From: Larix sibirica
Lineage: Eukaryota > Streptophyta > Pinopsida > Pinales > Pinaceae
Reading direction: 5' to 3'
Assembly: GCA_004151065.3 (NCBI GenBank)
Contig: NWUY0300017367.1
Location: 17,163-28,457 of the forward strand
Length of the DNA stretch: 11,295 nt
The notes beneath the pieces were generated by a model. That model worked only from the letters and a program-made list of their open reading frames with translations, was not told the origin of the DNA and did no database searches. The translations under genes were made by a program, and so were the position numbers. Shown piece by piece: positions 8,270-11,295 of this stretch (position 1 is its first letter; the number at the start of each line of letters is the position of its first letter).

Positions 8270-8450
8270 GAACTCAATACTGGAAAATACCTTGTTTTGT
8301 TCTTGCTCTAGTAATTCTCCACAAACATAGTCACTGGACTTTTAATAACCACTCATTACAAGAATTAAGTGCCAGTAAAAAGCATTTTCAATCCAACTGC
8401 TTGTCTTCCATTTTGTATGCTTTGTAAGTAGTATTTTGTATCCTTTGGTC

Positions 8451-11006
8451 TATAAAATTATTTCCAAGATCATTGCGCGGCAGATCAAACCTACTCTTTT
8501 GAAATTTATTTCGGCTGAACAATTTGGTTTCCTGGAGGGTCGGTAGATCTTGGATGCGGTGGGGGTGGCCCAGGAAGTTTTTCATAGTATTAGTCAAAGA
8601 CACCTCAATGCTCTGATTCTCCAGCTTGATTTGGTGAAGGCTTATGATCGTGTGGACTGGACCTTTCTCAGGTTGATACTTATTCAGATTGGCTTACCTT
8701 GGCAGGTGATGAAATGGATCATGTCATATGTAACTTCAGTGAACTATGTTGTGTTTATAAATGGTAAGCCTATTGATTTCTTTAAGGCTTCTAGAGGCCT
8801 TCAGCAGGGTTGTCATCTCTCGCCTTTGTTATTCCTTCTTGTTATTGAGGGACTGAGTCTCTCCATCCACAAAGCTAGGTTGGATGGCTCCATTTCTGGT
8901 ATAAAGGTGGCTGTGGGTATTTCGGTCACCCATACTCTCTTTGTGGACGATGTTATGATTTTTGGCTTGGGTCTATTGGAAAATGGTTACAGTACAAGAA
9001 AATCCTGGACCAATTTTGTAATGTTTCTGGGATGTTAATCAGCTATTTAAAATCCCGTTTCTTGAATCATGATATGGATAACAATGTGAAACTTGAGATT
9101 GGTATGATTCTTCCATTGAATTTAAGATGTTGTCTTAAGGTACAAAATATTTGGGGTTCTTTATTAAGCCGTCCAACTACCATATTATGGATTGGACTTG
9201 GTTACTGTGGAGATTCGATTAGAGGATTGGACATTGGAGCTTGCGATATTTATCCTTGGGTGGCAGACTTACGTTGGCTAAGTTGGTGCTCCAGAATTTG
9301 GGGGTTTACTGGTTCTCTTTATGTAAAATTCCCAAGTCTATTATTCGTCGGTTGCGGTGGAAGTTTTTCAATTTCCTGTGGTCGGGGGGCGCTGAAAAGG
9401 AAAAATTTCATCTGATTGGTTGGTGCACTCTGGATACCCCCTGGGAGCTAGGGGGATGGGATATTAAAAACCTAGAACTATTTGTGGCTGCTCTTCATGC
9501 TAAAAGTTTATGGCGGGCCCTCTTTGCTGATTAGATCTAGTGCATGATCATTAGAGAAAAATATTTAAAATTGATTTCTGTGGTGGATTGGTTCCGCCTG
9601 GGACAACCAGATACGGTCGGTGTTTCTAATATTTGGAATGGTTTACTTGGTTCTTTCTCATTAATTGATGGTTGTCTCTCCTGGCTTCTTGGCAATGGTC
9701 GGGGGATTCGATTGGGGGTCGATCCTATCTTTGGGGGTTCTACTACATATCGTCTATCTCCGATCCTTATATCTTTTCTGCATGCAAATGGTTTGTTCAC
9801 TCTCTCACATGCATCTATCCCACGGTTGGTTGGGGGTCACTGCTCCACTTGGATTTCTGCACAACAATTGGGTCTTCGGGGCAGTTTGGGTTTGGAATGG
9901 TTTGAATACACTAGGAATATGAGTTGGGGAAATATCCATCTTTCTAATACCCCTGATAAACTTGTTTGGTCGTGGGACATTGCTCATGGCACTGTATCTG
10001 CTAAACTTGCCTATGAATCATTATCTGCAGATTTTAATAATCCTAGGTTGTGGTGGAAAAAGGCCATTTGGAAACTTGGTATCCCACTGAAAGTCAAATG
10101 TTTCATTTGGTTGGCCTTGAATAATCGGATCCTGACTTGGGATAACCTCTGTCATCGTGGTTTCGTTGGTCCAAGCCGGTGCACACTGTGTTGTTCCCAG
10201 GATGAATTTGTCAATCATATCTTCTCTCACTGCAGTTTTGTGCAGGATATTTGGCGATTAATTTATGCCTCTGTTGGTAGGGCTATGGCTTGGAAGTCCA
10301 CTACCTTACTAGATTTCCTGGGATCATGGCTTATTGGTACGTCTACTATGGGCGAGCTCCCTTTTTTTATGGTTTGGGAGGTGTGGAAGGCCAGGAACCG
10401 CTATATATTTGAGAATATCACTCCAAATATGGAGTTGTCATCTGGAAGGACTGTTGCGGCCTTTTATGTGTACAAGTTGTTATTTGATAAACCGAATCGA
10501 CTACTATCTCGTGCATGTCGTCACTTGAACCCTTTGGTCTTGGTCTACCCTTGTGGATTTTTTGATGGTGCTGCGGATTTGGGATCAGGTTCTTGTGGTG
10601 ATGGTGTGGTTTTGTATCTTTCCAACACTTGGTACTTTTGTATCTGGTTGAATACGAGCATTGGCACAAACACACATAGTGAGCTCTGTGCTCTTTGGCT
10701 ATTGTTATTTTTTGCTAGGCACTATATGGTTTCATCCCTGCTGGTGTTGGGGACTCTTTATCCATCATTTCATGGGCTTTGGATATTTCTCCCCTTGACA
10801 TTTTGCTTCTTTCATACTAGAAGGAGGAAATTCCGTCGACTATAAATGGCTTTGAACACATCCACTTTGTCCATATTTACAGGGAATGCAACCTGGATGC
10901 TGATTTACTCTCAAAGTTGGCATTATCTTCTCCGGAAGGGCTCATTTTATGGGATGAGTGGCGTGACAACATGTTCTTCACTCATAGATCTATGGATGTG
11001 CACTGA
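8451..11006 (+). pseudogene. LINE ORF2 remnant: reverse transcriptase, zf-RVT and RNase H, inactivated
   Basis: It encoded the LINE polymerase, which primes on nicked chromosomal DNA and copies element RNA. RT motif A is LDLVKAYDRVDW (catalytic Asp 8628-8630); motif B is RGLQQGCHLSP near 8793-8825; motif C is FVDD (8940-8951), where FADD is usual. Next come the thumb-like LGGRLTLAKLVLQNLG near 9250-9300, the zf-RVT segment with CTLC (10180-10191) and HIFSHC (10216-10233), and RNase H with Asp 10564-10566, Glu 10681-10683, Asp 10752-10754 and Asp 10902-10904. Frame changes lie near 8975-8983, 9100-9145 and 10748-10752. In-frame TAG stops sit at 8544, 9220, 9532, 9538 and 10818; the natural end is TGA 11004-11006. 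About 850 codons remain, well short of a full ORF2. It cannot make a working protein. Confidence 0.9.
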
Positions 11007-11295
11007 TCATAGTCTTTCTTTTTGGTTTTATTTCTCCATGCTGGCGGATTCCTATTTATATTATGCCATCTTTATGTTATGTCCATGTATTTAGATCTTG
11101 GTATCCAACAACCTATTGGATTTTTGGCTCTGGTGGTGATATCCACTCTTTTTTATTAGTATATTATTGGTTCGATATTTACTATTTTGGGGTATGTCTC
11201 GATAGTTACTATGGACTTGGCATCAGGCCTGTTATTTTTTGGTTTATGGTTTTCGGTGACAGTCTGATATATTTCTCTGTTGCTACTTGTCTATT
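11007..11295 (+). other. LINE 3' untranslated region (partial)
   Basis: T-rich sequence without open frames follows the RNase H stop codon, as expected for a LINE 3' UTR. It runs to the window edge without an A-tail, so the element's end is not included. Confidence 0.6.

Larger units (their letters stand above)
8270..11295 (+). mobile_element. 5'-truncated plant L1-type LINE, continuing beyond the window
   Basis: A non-LTR retrotransposon of the plant L1 clade, recognised by the order reverse transcriptase, zf-RVT and RNase H. ORF1, the apurinic endonuclease domain and the first RT blocks are missing, the usual result of incomplete reverse transcription. Clear homology starts near 8436. Weaker, gapped similarity to typical L1 sequence seems to reach back to about 8270 (QYWKI near 8272; AACCACTCATTA near 8347; AATCCAACTGCT near 8390), so the left boundary is uncertain. 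No A-tail or target-site duplication is seen because the 3' end lies outside the window. Confidence 0.85.

Noticed and set aside
9537-10675. Minus-strand frames opposite the LINE
   Set aside because: They are antisense shadows of the recognised RT/RNase H coding strand.
8544-10820. UAG recoding (readthrough as an amino acid) in the LINE
   Set aside because: Three independent frameshifts show that the element is dead, so the TAG bias is better explained by deamination.

Overview
The window looks like intergenic DNA from a large plant nuclear genome: mostly A+T-rich, full of decayed repeats, with no intact protein-coding gene. The plant call rests mainly on the right-hand third, a plant-type L1 LINE whose polyprotein ends in a zf-RVT zinc-binding segment followed by RNase H. 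The left-hand broken gene resembles, from memory only, a repetitive family of hypothetical proteins I associate with conifers. A gymnosperm is therefore my best guess, with low confidence.

Layout, left to right. (1) 168-1769, minus strand: one continuous reading frame of about 533 residues, broken by four in-frame stops but with no frameshift I could find; its C-terminus is a coiled coil. (2) 1770-2270: no gene; a single N lies at 2050. (3) 2270-2830: a G+C- and CpG-rich block built from degenerate GCGGATT-like heptamers on both strands, with small hairpins and a 21-bp minisatellite at its right end. (4) 2831-3825: nothing recognised. (5) 3826-4015: a diverged partial copy of the next repeat and its left flank. 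(6) 4444-7605: three head-to-tail copies of a unit of about 1.04 kb. The third carries a 116-bp SINE-like insertion flanked by perfect 15-bp target-site duplications. (7) 7606-8270: unassigned, relatively CpG-rich sequence with splice-like signals but no convincing protein. (8) About 8270 to the window end, plus strand: a 5'-truncated L1 LINE with reverse transcriptase, zf-RVT and RNase H, broken by five TAG stops and three frameshifts, followed by its 3' UTR.

The parts do not form a pathway. They read as layers of genome history: an old repetitive gene and a LINE, both killed mainly by point mutations compatible with cytosine deamination; a local tandem triplication; and a later SINE insertion into one of the three copies. 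The observations most worth checking are the four-stop but indel-free minus-strand frame, the tandem array with a shared minus-strand reading frame, the heptamer hairpin block, and the SINE with intact target-site duplications. All similarity statements were made by eye.
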